Assembly (NCBI GenBank): GCA_019359015.1
Contig: JAHHID010000060.1
Span: 1 to 50,074 of the forward strand
DNA from: Spirirestis rafaelensis WJT71-NPBG6
GTDB taxonomy: Bacteria; Cyanobacteriota; Cyanobacteriia; Cyanobacteriales; Nostocaceae
DNA: 50,074 bases
Direction: 5' to 3'
The notes under the pieces were generated by a model. The model ran no database searches. It saw nothing but the letters and a program-made list of their open reading frames with translations, and was not told the DNA's origin. Numbering within the stretch: position 1 is the first letter of the stretch; each line of letters opens with the position of its first letter. Both the position numbers and the translations under genes were made by a program. Positions 24,608 to 33,007 of the stretch are shown here, one piece after another.

Positions 24608-25544
24608 CTAAAAATTTGAGGAGCCGATCGCCGCCTTTGTAACACGACTTATATTATTGCAGAGCGAGCGATCGCTCTTCTCCACTGCTGTATTAGTTTT
24701 CAAATAATCCCGCACCCACTCACAGCCGTATTTCAGTAAATCGAGATGGAGAATCTGTTGCAAATCCCACACAATCGCCGTCTGGTCATAGCTGCCAGAT
24801 GCCAAGGTTTTGCCATCCGGACTGAAAACAACAGATACCACACCTCCGTTGTGCCCACTGAGGGTTGCAAGCAAAGTGCCCTTTAGTGTCCAAATCTTGA
24901 TCGTGTTGTCCAAAGTGCCTGCGGCAATTATTTGCCCATCCGGACTGAAGGCAACTCGCGTTAAGCCAATGCTTCCCCTTTCAAAAGCTTGAACAAGTTT
25001 ACCGCTGCGATTCCACAGCAGCAGTTGACCATCTCGTCCGGCAGAGACGATGCGTTGACTTGAAGGGCTGATGGCAACACCCCAAACGGCACCCTTGTGT
25101 CCTTTGAGGGTTTTATAAAGCTGGACGACTTGGTGATTGGCATCCTTCCACGTCCACAGTTTGATTGTGCCACAGTTCTTCAACAAACTGGTTTAGTTTT
25201 TGCACGGGAGAAAGCCCGGTTTGTATATCCCACCAATCCTTAAAGCGAACGTGTTCAGCCAAATTTAAGCCGTAGAACAGGCTAATAATAACGCCTTTAT
25301 ACCATTGCTCAGGTGTAGTATTCTCGCTACCCAATCGGGTCATATCCAAATAAACGCACTCAAAGCCTTCTTCCTTAAAACGATAACTTGTGCGTTGTAG
25401 TAGCGATGACTTCCCCATCTGGCGAGAATTTAAGACATAACAAAAATCGCCGGCTTTCAAGCTGGCATAAAGTTTTTCGTCTGCCTGACGGACAACGTAG
25501 CTAGGATCATCGCCGTGGAGACTGCCCCCAACCTGGTATTTCAT
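24608..25544 (-). pseudogene. AAA-like/WD40 (STAND-type) gene with large internal deletion
   Basis: The minus-strand frame from 25544 gives an intact AAA-like N terminus (MKYQVGGSLHGDDPSYVVRQ, P-loop region NSRQMGKSSLL) but stops after about 143 codons. A second frame (25186 to 24608) encodes four WD40 blades (GHKGAVWGVAIS, FSPDGQIIAAG, GHNGGVVSVVFS) and the family's usual C terminus (GCEWVRDYLKTN). At about 25160-25190, QFVEEL of the ATPase part runs straight into GTIKLWTWKDA of a WD40 blade, out of frame. Full-length relatives exceed 1000 aa, so over 2 kb were probably deleted. Confidence 0.85.
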
Positions 25545-25900
25545 AGCGAAGTGTGATTAAAATTAGCTCTTTCAAGATGAAGTGATCGCGCTCATCTCTG
25601 CCATCTTGAAAGCCAAAATTGCTGCAAGCGATAGCACAAGCCTTATAAAGGGAGCGCAAAAATTACCGTCTTCGTCTGGTTTTGCAATATATTTTCTCAG
25701 TATTTCGGAAATCTGCTCATTTTTCTGTTAACTATCTTAACTGTCTTAACTGTCTTAACTGTCTTAACTGCTTAATTGTAGGTTATTAAATTCTTCTTAA
25801 CTGTCTTAACTGTCCTTGCGTTTTCGCTCTTATCGCAAGAGTATGTATATACGGAGTTAAGGCAACTTTTACTCTGAGCTTTGTCAAACACGACACGCGC
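25545..25900. other. Gene-free stretch with 9-bp tandem repeats
   Basis: The unit TTAACTGTC is repeated five times at 25728-25772 (first and last copies imperfect) and twice more at 25797-25814. No gene is seen. The repeat belongs to the class of short tandem repeats common in heterocystous cyanobacteria. Confidence 0.7.
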
Positions 25901-26104
25901 TCAAATCCCGATTATATACTCTGCTGCAATAGTATTGAGCCACAGACTAATGTCTTCTGGCGAACTATTGTACTGAGTTGTCTTTTGCGTTGACAGAAAG
26001 TGGAGGAGATACATATTATCCATCAGAGCTTGAGCTAGATGCTCACATTGCCAACATTGATGGCACCCTAAAATACGAATAATTGTAGTTAACTCAGTAG
26101 CTCG
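25901..26104 (-). pseudogene. Truncated open frame, probable gene fragment
   Basis: The minus-strand frame between stops encodes about 67 residues with protein-like composition, including IIRILGCHQCWQCEHLAQAL, then MDNMYLLHFLS and LWLNTIAAEYIIGI. It has no plausible start at its 5' end, which abuts a stop, so it looks like the C-terminal part of a lost gene. The family was not recognised. It sits among other decayed genes. Confidence 0.4.
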
Positions 26105-26189
26105 CTAAAACGAGTCTAAATTTCAATATAGCTGCTTGCAACCATCGTGAGATTTGAGGTTGTGTAGTTGCAAAGAAGGTATTTTTTAC

Positions 26190-26242
26190 CTACACTTATT
26201 TAATAATAAGGGGTTCAAACCCCCCTTATTAAATAAGTGTAG
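26190..26242. repeat. Strong hairpin (CTACACTTATTTAATAA arms)
   Basis: The 17-bp arms CTACACTTATTTAATAA and TTATTAAATAAGTGTAG are perfectly complementary around a C/G-rich centre. The stop codon of the adjoining gene remnant lies in the right arm, so this could be its former terminator or a mobile-element end. Confidence 0.8.
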
Positions 26243-26306
26243 ATAGCTGTTTTTCAAAGTAAGCGCGGTAGAGTTCGCAACGCGAAGAAATGCGATCGCT
26301 TTGCTC
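26229..26306 (-). pseudogene. 3' remnant of an HTH/AAA-like paralog
   Basis: The minus strand encodes EQSDRISSRCELYRAYFEKQ, then LSTLI and a stop. The neighbouring intact gene ends GDRIKPRCELYRAYFAKQ then LATIV. Only the last 25 or so codons survive, with upstream sequence unrelated. It is a decayed partial copy of the 26438-27859 gene. Confidence 0.8.
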
Positions 26307-26437
26307 TTCTCAGGTGAAGCGAGTCTTATAGGGTGATTTTTTGACAACACAGATAATTTGGTAAAAACTTTAATGGGATGACTGAACTCTGTAAGCCGAT
26401 TATTCAGGGAATTAAGAGTGGTTTTAAAGCTGGATTA

Positions 26438-27859
26438 TTAAACAATTGTCGCTAGTTGTTTTGCAAAGTAAGCGCGGTAGAGTTCGCAACGCGGTTTAAT
26501 GCGATCGCCTTCATAGCTGACCAATCCCAGTCCGTCGAGTTTATAAGTCTCAATCGGATCAAGATAAATACTTTGCTTTGCCCGCACAAGTTCGGCATAT
26601 GTCTTTCTCATACTGGGTTTGTCTAGCAGAATCACCCAGTGTTGCCATAAATGATAGCGGAAAATGCCGCCATTAGCGATCGCCTCCTTTAGCAGGTCTT
26701 CAAAAGTGAGTCCTTGACAGCACAGATGATATAGAGCAATCCGAATCAGTGCTGGATGTCCCCCCACAAGCGACATCAGTTGGGCAGATTCATTACCACT
26801 ACTCCAGTCTAGCCCGTGCCGCTGGGCTAATTCTTCTACCTGTTGCTGAGTAAATTCTGGTAGACGGATAGGTAGTCCTATATTAAATGGCGAGTGGTTG
26901 AGATCCAAAGTGACATAAACTTGTGTGGAGTAAACCGCTACTAGTCTCAATTTCTGCCAGTTGGTAGTGTCTTGTCGTGCTTGCTCATACCACGAGCGCA
27001 ACAAAGCAAAGAATTCCTCAGCAATTTGAGGATATTCAAAAAAGCGGTCAACTTCGTTTAACACCAGAACCACTGGACTTTGAATCTGCTTGAGCAAATA
27101 GCTTTGGAAGTAAAGGCTACAATTCAACTTACAACCAACTTCCTCATCCCATATGTCATTCAAGTTGGGGTCAATGTCTAATTTTGTTGCAATTGAAAAG
27201 CAAATACAACGCAACAGCTTGTTTAAGTCAGCCAGACAGTCAGAATCAATTTGGTTGCAATTGAGGTTTATTGTGCGATATCCTTGTGCTTCTGCAAAGG
27301 CTAACAGCCTCAGCACGAGAGAAGTCTTACCCATCTCTCTTGGTTCCCGAATCCGAATCACGCAACCAGGTTGAGTTATTTCCCGATAAACCAGTTCTTC
27401 AATCGGGGGACGTTCGATATAGAAGGGAGAATCCAGAGGTACGGGTCCATCCGGGTATGACCACAGATTTTCAAGTTGGTCACGCTGTTGGTTAACAAAT
27501 GAGTCTACCGATAAATGCTGAGGCGCATTTACTTGTTTTACGTCTAAACTCAACGAGAGCGCATCAGAAGTTTCAGTCTCGTTTGCTTCACTTAGTACTG
27601 CATAGTCTTCTTGACGTAATTCCAAGTTAAAGGTGCTAAAGCACAATTTGAGGGTTTTTTGATCTACACCTACATTCAAAGACCACAATCGGCTCAGTGT
27701 TTTGCTAGAAATATTCATGCGATCGCCTAGCTGGTCTAGAGTAAAGCGATCGCCGTTGTTCTGGGCTATTTCCAGAGCTAAAATCGCGCCCTGTAAACGC
27801 TTCAACCCAATAGGACTCAGCACAAATCCCCGCTTTCGTGTGCTTTTTGGTGGTTTCAT
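26438..27859 (-). CDS. HTH plus AAA-like (STAND-type) ATPase
   Basis: The 473-aa protein has an N-terminal helix-turn-helix (about 35-85; FTLDQLGDRMNISSKTLSRL). The AAA-like ATPase domain follows, with a degenerate P-loop REPREMGKTSL, a Walker B variant VVLVLNEVDRFF (Asn where Asp is usual) and the QQQVEELAQRHGL and SLVGGHPALIRIALYHL blocks. Such proteins are abundant in multicellular cyanobacteria and are classed with STAND/conflict-type ATPases; the exact role is unknown. Most relatives carry extra C-terminal effector or WD40 domains, absent here. A 3' fragment of a paralog and a deleted AAA/WD40 gene lie downstream. Confidence 0.85.
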   Translation of the reverse strand: MKPPKSTRKRGFVLSPIGLKRLQGAILALEIAQNNGDRFTLDQLGDRMNISSKTLSRLWSLNVGVDQKTLKLCFSTFNLELRQEDYAVLSEANETETSDALSLSLDVKQVNAPQHLSVDSFVNQQRDQLENLWSYPDGPVPLDSPFYIERPPIEELVYREITQPGCVIRIREPREMGKTSLVLRLLAFAEAQGYRTINLNCNQIDSDCLADLNKLLRCICFSIATKLDIDPNLNDIWDEEVGCKLNCSLYFQSYLLKQIQSPVVLVLNEVDRFFEYPQIAEEFFALLRSWYEQARQDTTNWQKLRLVAVYSTQVYVTLDLNHSPFNIGLPIRLPEFTQQQVEELAQRHGLDWSSGNESAQLMSLVGGHPALIRIALYHLCCQGLTFEDLLKEAIANGGIFRYHLWQHWVILLDKPSMRKTYAELVRAKQSIYLDPIETYKLDGLGLVSYEGDRIKPRCELYRAYFAKQLATIV

Positions 27860-28174
27860 GTCGCTATTTATTAAGTTGTTTTGCTGTTAACTTTACATCA
27901 TTCTTTCTTCTACTTTAGTACCAGTTATTAAACTGTTACTAAATGCGTATACACTTAAATCTAAGTATAGATGCTTTGTGAGTTTTATTTAGGTCTGTAG
28001 TGCTAAAAGATGTCTTATCACTGCCTCTACTACTGCCAGCACACCACAAGCTTGTATGTGTGACTTTTCTAATGAACAAGAGTGCAAAACGTAGCAGCAA
28101 AGGTGATTCCACATACAACCTGAGGGCTATGATATTATGGGAAACTGCTGCATAGATTATAAATAGAATCCATC
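27860..28174. promoter_or_regulatory. Intergenic region upstream of rpsO
   Basis: About 315 bp with no gene lies between the divergent ATPase gene and rpsO. TATGATATTATGG at about 28128 could include a -10 box for rpsO, leaving a leader of around 30-40 bases. No ribosomal-protein autoregulatory fold is asserted. Confidence 0.35.
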
Positions 28175-28444
28175 ATGGCTTTAACGCAAGAGCGCAAACA
28201 AGAGATCATCGTCAATTACCAAGTTCACGAAACCGATACCGGCTCTGCCGAGGTCCAAGTTGCCATGCTGACAGAGCGGATTAACCGTCTCAGCTTGCAT
28301 CTCCAAGCAAATAAGAAAGACCATTCTTCGCGTCGTGGATTGTTAAAGCTTATCGGTCAGCGCAAGCGCCTTTTAGCTTACATCTTAAAGGACAGCCGCG
28401 AAAAGTATCAAGCTTTAATTGGTCGCCTCGGTATTCGTGGATAG
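28175..28444 (+). CDS. rpsO: 30S ribosomal protein S15
   Basis: The 89-aa protein is of standard length with the S15 signature ([39 protein letters not shown]). It binds the central domain of 16S rRNA and initiates assembly of the small-subunit platform. It is followed after 11 bases by the PAM68-like gene, a conserved cyanobacterial pairing. Confidence 0.98.
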   Translation: MALTQERKQEIIVNYQVHETDTGSAEVQVAMLTERINRLSLHLQANKKDHSSRRGLLKLIGQRKRLLAYILKDSREKYQALIGRLGIRG

Positions 28445-28455
28445 GGACTACGCTT

Positions 28456-28920
28456 ATGTCTGCTGAAGATGAACGCAGTCAATTGCCCTTTGAACCAAAG
28501 AAAAAGCGCCAAAAATCGCCTAAATCTCAAAATCAGCCTTCTGTTAAGCAAGAAGCTGAGAAACAGGTTGATAAAAAGCGAACTTACACCAAAGAAGAAA
28601 TGGCAATCCCCAAGGTTGTCAGTCAGCGCATGATTAGACGAGTAGCTGGCTTCTGTGGTGTACCAACCGTTTTGGGTATCGCCACCCTCGTTGCCAGCTA
28701 TCTGCTAGCTATTTACGCCCACATCAACTTACCTCCCATCGCCGTGTTACTAGTCAACATGGGATTATTTGGTTTGGGAGTGTTAGGGATAACTTATGGC
28801 GTTCTGTCTGCCTCTTGGGACGAAGAGAGAGTTGGGGGTTTGGTGGGCTTAAGTGAGTTCACCACCAACTGGGGGCGAATGGTCGAAGTTTGGCGGGAAA
28901 CTCGTCAAAAGAACGTATAA
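28456..28920 (+). CDS. PAM68 family photosystem II assembly protein
   Basis: This 154-aa protein has a charged, lysine-rich N terminus (to about 50), the conserved block YTKEEMAIPKVVSQRMIRR, two transmembrane helices (about 70-90 and 97-117) and the motif GVLSASWDEERVGGLVG. These are hallmarks of PAM68/DUF3464. In plants and Synechocystis the family aids early photosystem II assembly and chlorophyll insertion into CP47. It is probably co-transcribed with rpsO. Confidence 0.92.
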   Translation: MSAEDERSQLPFEPKKKRQKSPKSQNQPSVKQEAEKQVDKKRTYTKEEMAIPKVVSQRMIRRVAGFCGVPTVLGIATLVASYLLAIYAHINLPPIAVLLVNMGLFGLGVLGITYGVLSASWDEERVGGLVGLSEFTTNWGRMVEVWRETRQKNV

Positions 28921-28925
28921 TGATC

Positions 28926-29079
28926 AGCGCTCAGGTGTTAGATTTTGTACTGTTGGGTAAATTTTAAAGTGAATGTTGAAGTTTAAATTTTAGGTAATTT
29001 TTATAACTTCAACATTGCTAATTAAAAATTTATAATTCTTTTTAGACCCAAAATACAGTACCAAAACAATCTGAGCGCT
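28926..29079. mobile_element. MITE-like element with long imperfect terminal inverted repeats
   Basis: Beginning 6 bases after the PAM68 stop, AGCGCTCAG..TTTTGTACTG is matched in reverse complement by CAGTACCAAAA..CTGAGCGCT at the other end. Inner arms AATGTTGAAGTT and AACTTCAACATT continue the fold. The 154-bp block is non-coding, AT-rich and forms almost one long hairpin. Confidence 0.7.
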
Positions 29080-29344
29080 ATATTTTTGAGAAGAAAGAAT
29101 TCAGGAGTCAGGAGGAGGCAGTGCGGTGGACGGGTTCCCCGGCATAAAGGAGGCAGTGCGTTGGGCGGCTCTGCCGACTTGAAGCACCTGCCGTCATCTG
29201 CCGTTCAGGAGTCAGTAGCCATAATTTAAAAAGTCGATTCTGTAATATGCTTTGCTAGGCGTGGTTTTCAATTGATAGTGGTGTAAATCCCTACCTAATT
29301 GCAATTGTGTATTCTGACTTGTGTATTGTGACTGCTTTTTTAAC
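29080..29344. other. Gene-free, repeat-rich stretch before the TnpB element
   Basis: It contains GGAGTCAGGAG, two copies of AGGAGGCAGTGCG (about 29112 and 29147) and CTGCCGTCATCTGCCGTTCA. These are interspersed repeats with no coding potential. Confidence 0.5.
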
Positions 29345-30746
29345 GAATTCGAGGGAATTCCCCATCCCTCTTATAGGGTGGGGATGGATAGTCGGGAAAA
29401 TGTGAGGTACATCCGCGCCTGGGATGTCCGAACAATTTCCTCTCATATTTCCGGAATAGCTTTACTATAAATAGTATATAATAGTAAGAAAGCCCATCAA
29501 GGAGGTGATGACCAGTGTTGAGACGGGCTGTAAAAGTACGCCTATACCCTACAGACGAACAAAAACAGATACTGGCACAGCATTTTGGATGTGCGCGTTG
29601 GTGGTGGAATTATGGGCTGAATAAGTGCATTGAAACTTACAAAGCGACTGGCAAAGGTTTGTCTCAATCTGGTCTAAACTCCTTGTTGCCTGCACTTAAG
29701 AAAGAGTTTGAATGGCTAGGGGAATGCTACTCACAGGTGTTGCAATCTGTGAGCTTGAATCTATCGCGTGCCTATCAAAACTTTTTTGAGGGTCGTGCAA
29801 GGTATCCTCAGTTCAAGTCCAAACATCACCGTCAATCGATTCAATATCCCCAAAACGTAAAACAGGTGAATGATTCCTTGAAATTCCCTGGTAAGCTTGG
29901 GGTGGTTGAAGCCAAAGTGCATAGACTCTTAGATGGAACAATTAAAACTGTTACAGTCAGTCTTTGTCCTTCTGGTAAGTACTACGCTTCTGTATTGATG
30001 GAGTATGAGGGTGATAACCCTGTTCCGAGTACAAACGGTAAGGTAATTGGAATTGATTTAGGTATCAAGGATTTTGCTATTACTCACGATGGCGAAAAGA
30101 CATCAAAATATAGCAATCCTAAACACTTAGCTAAACATGAAAAGAACTTAGCTAGGAAACAAAGGAAATTAGCTAGAAAACAAAAAGGAAGCAACCGTAG
30201 AAACAAAGCATCGAAATTAGTAGCTAGGGTATATGAACGAGTAAGCAATGTCCGTCAAGATTTTCTACACAAGTTGTCGCGAAAAGTTGTAGATGACAAC
30301 CAAGTGTTAGTACTCGAAAACCTCAATGTCAAGGGCATGGTTCGTAACCACAAACTAGCCAAAGCAATATCTGATGTTGGATGGGGAACCTTTACCAACT
30401 TCTTAGCCTATAAGGTAGAGAAAGAAGGCAAGGTCTTGATAGAAATAGATCGATGGTTTCCCAGCTCCAAGACCTGCTCTGAATGTCACTATCAAATAGC
30501 TGAGTTACCGCTCTTATTCCGTGCATGGACTTGTCCTAGTTGCCATACTCACCACGATAGAGATGAAAACGCTGCAAAAAATATTAGAGCCGAGGGAATC
30601 AGAATGCTAATCTCCTCTGGGACGGGGGAGTCTGCCAGTGGAGGGGATGTAAGACCAAATCGAGGACGTAAATCCAAGACGAGGCAATCCCCCGTGAATC
30701 TGGAAGCCCCAACTTCAGCCGTACTCGGCAAGTTGGGGTAGTTCAC
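29345..30746 (+). mobile_element. Lone TnpB element (IS200/IS605 superfamily, no TnpA)
   Basis: The left side carries a hairpin CCCCATCCC..GGGTGGGGA (about 29360-29385), as in IS605-type left ends. The right side has CCCCAACTT..AAGTTGGGG (30709-30738) spanning the tnpB stop codon and ends about at TAGTTCAC. No Y1 or serine transposase gene is present, so mobility would need one in trans. Exact ends are estimates; they cannot be fixed without an empty-site comparison. Confidence 0.7.
29515..30741 (+). CDS. tnpB: RNA-guided endonuclease TnpB
   Basis: This 408-aa protein starts at GTG with a strong AAGGAGGTGATG ribosome site. It begins RRAVKVRLYPTDEQKQILAQ, the OrfB helix-turn-helix/wedge domain. 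The split RuvC nuclease shows D181 (IGIDLGIKDFA), E268 (VLVLENLNVKGM) and D350 (HDRDENAAKNI). A four-cysteine zinc ribbon C321/C324/C340/C343 lies between the last two. All catalytic residues are kept, so it should be active with its omega RNA. The C-terminal tail of about 50 residues is basic and overlaps the predicted RNA scaffold. The element sits about 45 bp upstream of a DAHP synthase gene on the same strand. Confidence 0.95.
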   Translation: MLRRAVKVRLYPTDEQKQILAQHFGCARWWWNYGLNKCIETYKATGKGLSQSGLNSLLPALKKEFEWLGECYSQVLQSVSLNLSRAYQNFFEGRARYPQFKSKHHRQSIQYPQNVKQVNDSLKFPGKLGVVEAKVHRLLDGTIKTVTVSLCPSGKYYASVLMEYEGDNPVPSTNGKVIGIDLGIKDFAITHDGEKTSKYSNPKHLAKHEKNLARKQRKLARKQKGSNRRNKASKLVARVYERVSNVRQDFLHKLSRKVVDDNQVLVLENLNVKGMVRNHKLAKAISDVGWGTFTNFLAYKVEKEGKVLIEIDRWFPSSKTCSECHYQIAELPLLFRAWTCPSCHTHHDRDENAAKNIRAEGIRMLISSGTGESASGGDVRPNRGRKSKTRQSPVNLEAPTSAVLGKLG

Positions 30747-30765
30747 GTGAATATAGATAATAGCA
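30600..30765 (+). ncRNA. Predicted omega RNA with guide at the TnpB right end
   Basis: In IS200/IS605 elements the TnpB guide RNA overlaps the 3' end of tnpB and continues past the right end. The GC-rich 3' part of the gene and the hairpin at 30709-30738 fit this. The guide would be the roughly 16-20 bases following TAGTTCAC. The boundaries are inferred, not seen directly. Confidence 0.5.
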
Positions 30766-30788
30766 ATTAGCGATAAAGGAAATTTAAC

Positions 30789-31847
30789 ATGATTGTAGTC
30801 ATGAAAATTGGTTCCCCAGCGGAAGAAATTAACCGCATTGATGAGGAACTGACTAGCTGGGGGTTGACACCCGAAAAAATTATCGGGAAGCATAAAGTAG
30901 TAATCGGTTTAGTAGGTGAAACCGCTAATTTAGATCCACTACAAATTCAGGAAGTTAGCCCCTGGATTGAGCAAGTGTTGCGGGTAGAATTGCCTTACAA
31001 ACGGGCTAGCCGCCAATTTCGCCACGGGGAAGCTTCTGAGGTAGTGGTAGATACTCCTAATGGAAAGGTTGTATTTGGTGAACACCACCCCGTTGTTGTT
31101 GTAGCGGGTCCCTGCTCGGTAGAAAATGAAGAAATGATTGTGGAGACGGCGCAGCGCGTTAAGGCGGCTGGAGCGCAGTTTCTGCGGGGTGGAGCATACA
31201 AACCCCGGACTTCGCCTTATGCTTTTCAAGGACACGGCGAGAGTGCTTTGGAATTGTTGGCGAAAGCGCGAGAAGTTAGCGGACTCGGTATTATTACCGA
31301 AGTTATGGACTCTACAGAGTTAGATAAAATTGTCGAAGTTGCTGACGTAATCCAAGTTGGGGCGAGAAATATGCAGAATTTCTCGCTGCTGAAAAAAGTG
31401 GGAGCGCAACCCAAACCTGTACTTTTGAAGCGGGGAATGGCAGCGACAATAGAAGATTGGTTGATGGCGGCAGAGTATATTATGGCGGCAGGAAATGCGA
31501 ATGTGATTTTGTGTGAGCGGGGTATTCGCACCTTTGATCGGCAATTTACTCGCAATACTTTAGATTTGTCGGTTGTGCCAGTGTTGCGAAAAGTGACACA
31601 CTTACCGATTATGATTGATCCCAGCCACGGCACAGGTTGGTCTGAGTTTGTGCCTTCAATGTCTTTGGCTGCGATCGCATCTGGATGTGATTCGCTAATG
31701 ATAGAGGTTCATCCCAACCCACCCAAAGCTTTATCTGATGGTCCCCAATCTCTCACACCAGAACGTTTCGACCGGTTGATGCAAGAACTAGCAGTCATTG
31801 GTAAAGCAGTTGGACGTTGGCAGGAACCGGCGATCGCTTTAGCATAA
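30789..31847 (+). CDS. aroF: 3-deoxy-7-phosphoheptulonate synthase, type I-beta with N-terminal regulatory domain
   Basis: The 352-aa enzyme has a ferredoxin-like regulatory domain (about 1-70; MKIGSPAEEINRIDEEL, GKHKVVIGLVGET). The catalytic barrel follows: VVAGPCSVENEEM, GGAYKPRTSPYAFQG, QVGARNMQNF, LKRGM and IDPSHGTG. It makes DAHP from PEP and erythrose-4-phosphate and is a different class from the synthase at 17490-18536; the N-terminal domain usually confers feedback inhibition. AAAGGA lies 11 bases before the ATG. The TnpB element has been inserted just upstream, so the native promoter may have been displaced. Confidence 0.95.
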   Translation: MIVVMKIGSPAEEINRIDEELTSWGLTPEKIIGKHKVVIGLVGETANLDPLQIQEVSPWIEQVLRVELPYKRASRQFRHGEASEVVVDTPNGKVVFGEHHPVVVVAGPCSVENEEMIVETAQRVKAAGAQFLRGGAYKPRTSPYAFQGHGESALELLAKAREVSGLGIITEVMDSTELDKIVEVADVIQVGARNMQNFSLLKKVGAQPKPVLLKRGMAATIEDWLMAAEYIMAAGNANVILCERGIRTFDRQFTRNTLDLSVVPVLRKVTHLPIMIDPSHGTGWSEFVPSMSLAAIASGCDSLMIEVHPNPPKALSDGPQSLTPERFDRLMQELAVIGKAVGRWQEPAIALA

Positions 31848-31996
31848 AAAAGTTAGGAGTTGTAGAGACGGCGATTAATGAGCCAGCGCGTTGCGGAGGT
31901 TCCCTCCGTTGTAGCGTCTGGCGTCGCGTCTCTAGGAAAGTCAGGAGTCAGAATTGAAGAATTAAAAAATTCTTCGTTTTCTTTATTTTTTCTCTC

Positions 31997-32045
31997 AACT
32001 CCTGACTCCTGACTCCTAACTCCTGACTCCTAACTCCTAACTCCT
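31997..32045. repeat. Heptanucleotide tandem repeat (RACTCCT)n
   Basis: Seven perfect tandem copies of AACTCCT or GACTCCT fill 31997-32045. A complementary GTCAGGAGTCAG lies at 31941-31952, allowing a hairpin. Heptamer repeats of this kind are typical of heterocystous cyanobacteria. Confidence 0.85.
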
Positions 32046-32052
32046 AATTTGA

Positions 32053-32937
32053 TTAACGTCGTCTACCAGAACCAAACGAGCGGCTAGGTGCAGAACGCCC
32101 ACTACCAAAACCACTACCAGAAGGGCGTCTAGTGCTGCTGGATCTGCCAGAAGGTCTTAAAGTACTGCCGCCATAACCTGAACCAGTGGCGCGGCTGTTG
32201 CCCGTTGAAGGACGCGGTACAGTACGTACATTAGAACTACCAGGATATGACCTTCTAATCGTGCCTGTACTGCGGAAAGCAGTGCGATTTCTCTCGACTG
32301 CGGGTGCAGCATTGTAACGAGTACGGTAATTACTAACCGCTTCACCGTAGCTGCTACCATAGCCGCCGTAGCCTCTCATCACCCCTCCCCCCTGATAAGC
32401 AGGTGGGACATAATACTGAGGTCTAAAGAGCAAACTACCGATCGCCTGTCCTGCTATGTTACCAGCCACAGCTCCGGCAAACGGTGCCCAAAAGCCATTT
32501 TGTTGACGGACTACAACTGTTTCCTGTTGTCCGGTTTGGGGATTTGTCTTAGTTTCGGTGACATTATGGACATATTCAATTTTGAAATCTGGTGTCAAAT
32601 ATAAAGCTGGCTGACCATTTTCTACCTTTAGATAACTTTTCTTACCTTCCTTAATTTCATCATCGGTAAGCCGTGCCATTTGCAGATTTGCCGATTTAAA
32701 AGTTGGGGGCGTAGCATTAAATAAAAATAGCGTATACTCCCCATTGCTATCGTCGAATGTAGCTTGTTGCACATCATACTGACCATCACTCAGCTTTGTG
32801 TTAGTTGATGTTTGGCTAGCATTCCTTGCTTGAGGAGTAGTAGCTTGATTAGAACCGCCGCCGCACCCGACAGTTGTCAAGCACAAACTCAGTGCCAAAA
32901 AAACGGCTGTAAATTTACGCATTATTGTCTTGAGCAT
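32053..32937 (-). CDS. Cyanobacterial lipoprotein with Gly/Ser/Arg-rich tail
   Basis: This 294-aa protein has a lipobox (LTTVGC, C25) after a hydrophobic signal, so it is exported and lipid-anchored. The middle (about 45-130) is a soluble domain (DGQYDVQQATFDDSNGEYTL). A small glycine-rich hydrophobic stretch at about 150-170 (PFAGAVAGNIAGQAIGSLLF) precedes a low-complexity C-terminal third rich in Ser, Gly and Arg that ends SGRRR. Similar proteins recur in cyanobacteria without known function. The basic tail may bind polyanionic wall components; this is a guess. Confidence 0.75.
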   Translation of the reverse strand: MLKTIMRKFTAVFLALSLCLTTVGCGGGSNQATTPQARNASQTSTNTKLSDGQYDVQQATFDDSNGEYTLFLFNATPPTFKSANLQMARLTDDEIKEGKKSYLKVENGQPALYLTPDFKIEYVHNVTETKTNPQTGQQETVVVRQQNGFWAPFAGAVAGNIAGQAIGSLLFRPQYYVPPAYQGGGVMRGYGGYGSSYGEAVSNYRTRYNAAPAVERNRTAFRSTGTIRRSYPGSSNVRTVPRPSTGNSRATGSGYGGSTLRPSGRSSSTRRPSGSGFGSGRSAPSRSFGSGRRR

Positions 32938-33007
32938 TTGACTATTATCCTATCTTCGAGCTTAACAAGTTATTCATTGGGGCTGTAAGTAGGGACTACC
33001 CTACAAG

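Noticed and set aside
26205-26228. GGGGTTCAAACCCC resembling a tRNA T-arm
   Set aside because: It is the centre of a long hairpin and no acceptor, D or anticodon arms can be drawn around it.
30549-30893. 114-codon minus-strand frame across the TnpB right end and aroF start
   Set aside because: It is antisense to two firmly identified genes and spans a mobile-element boundary.
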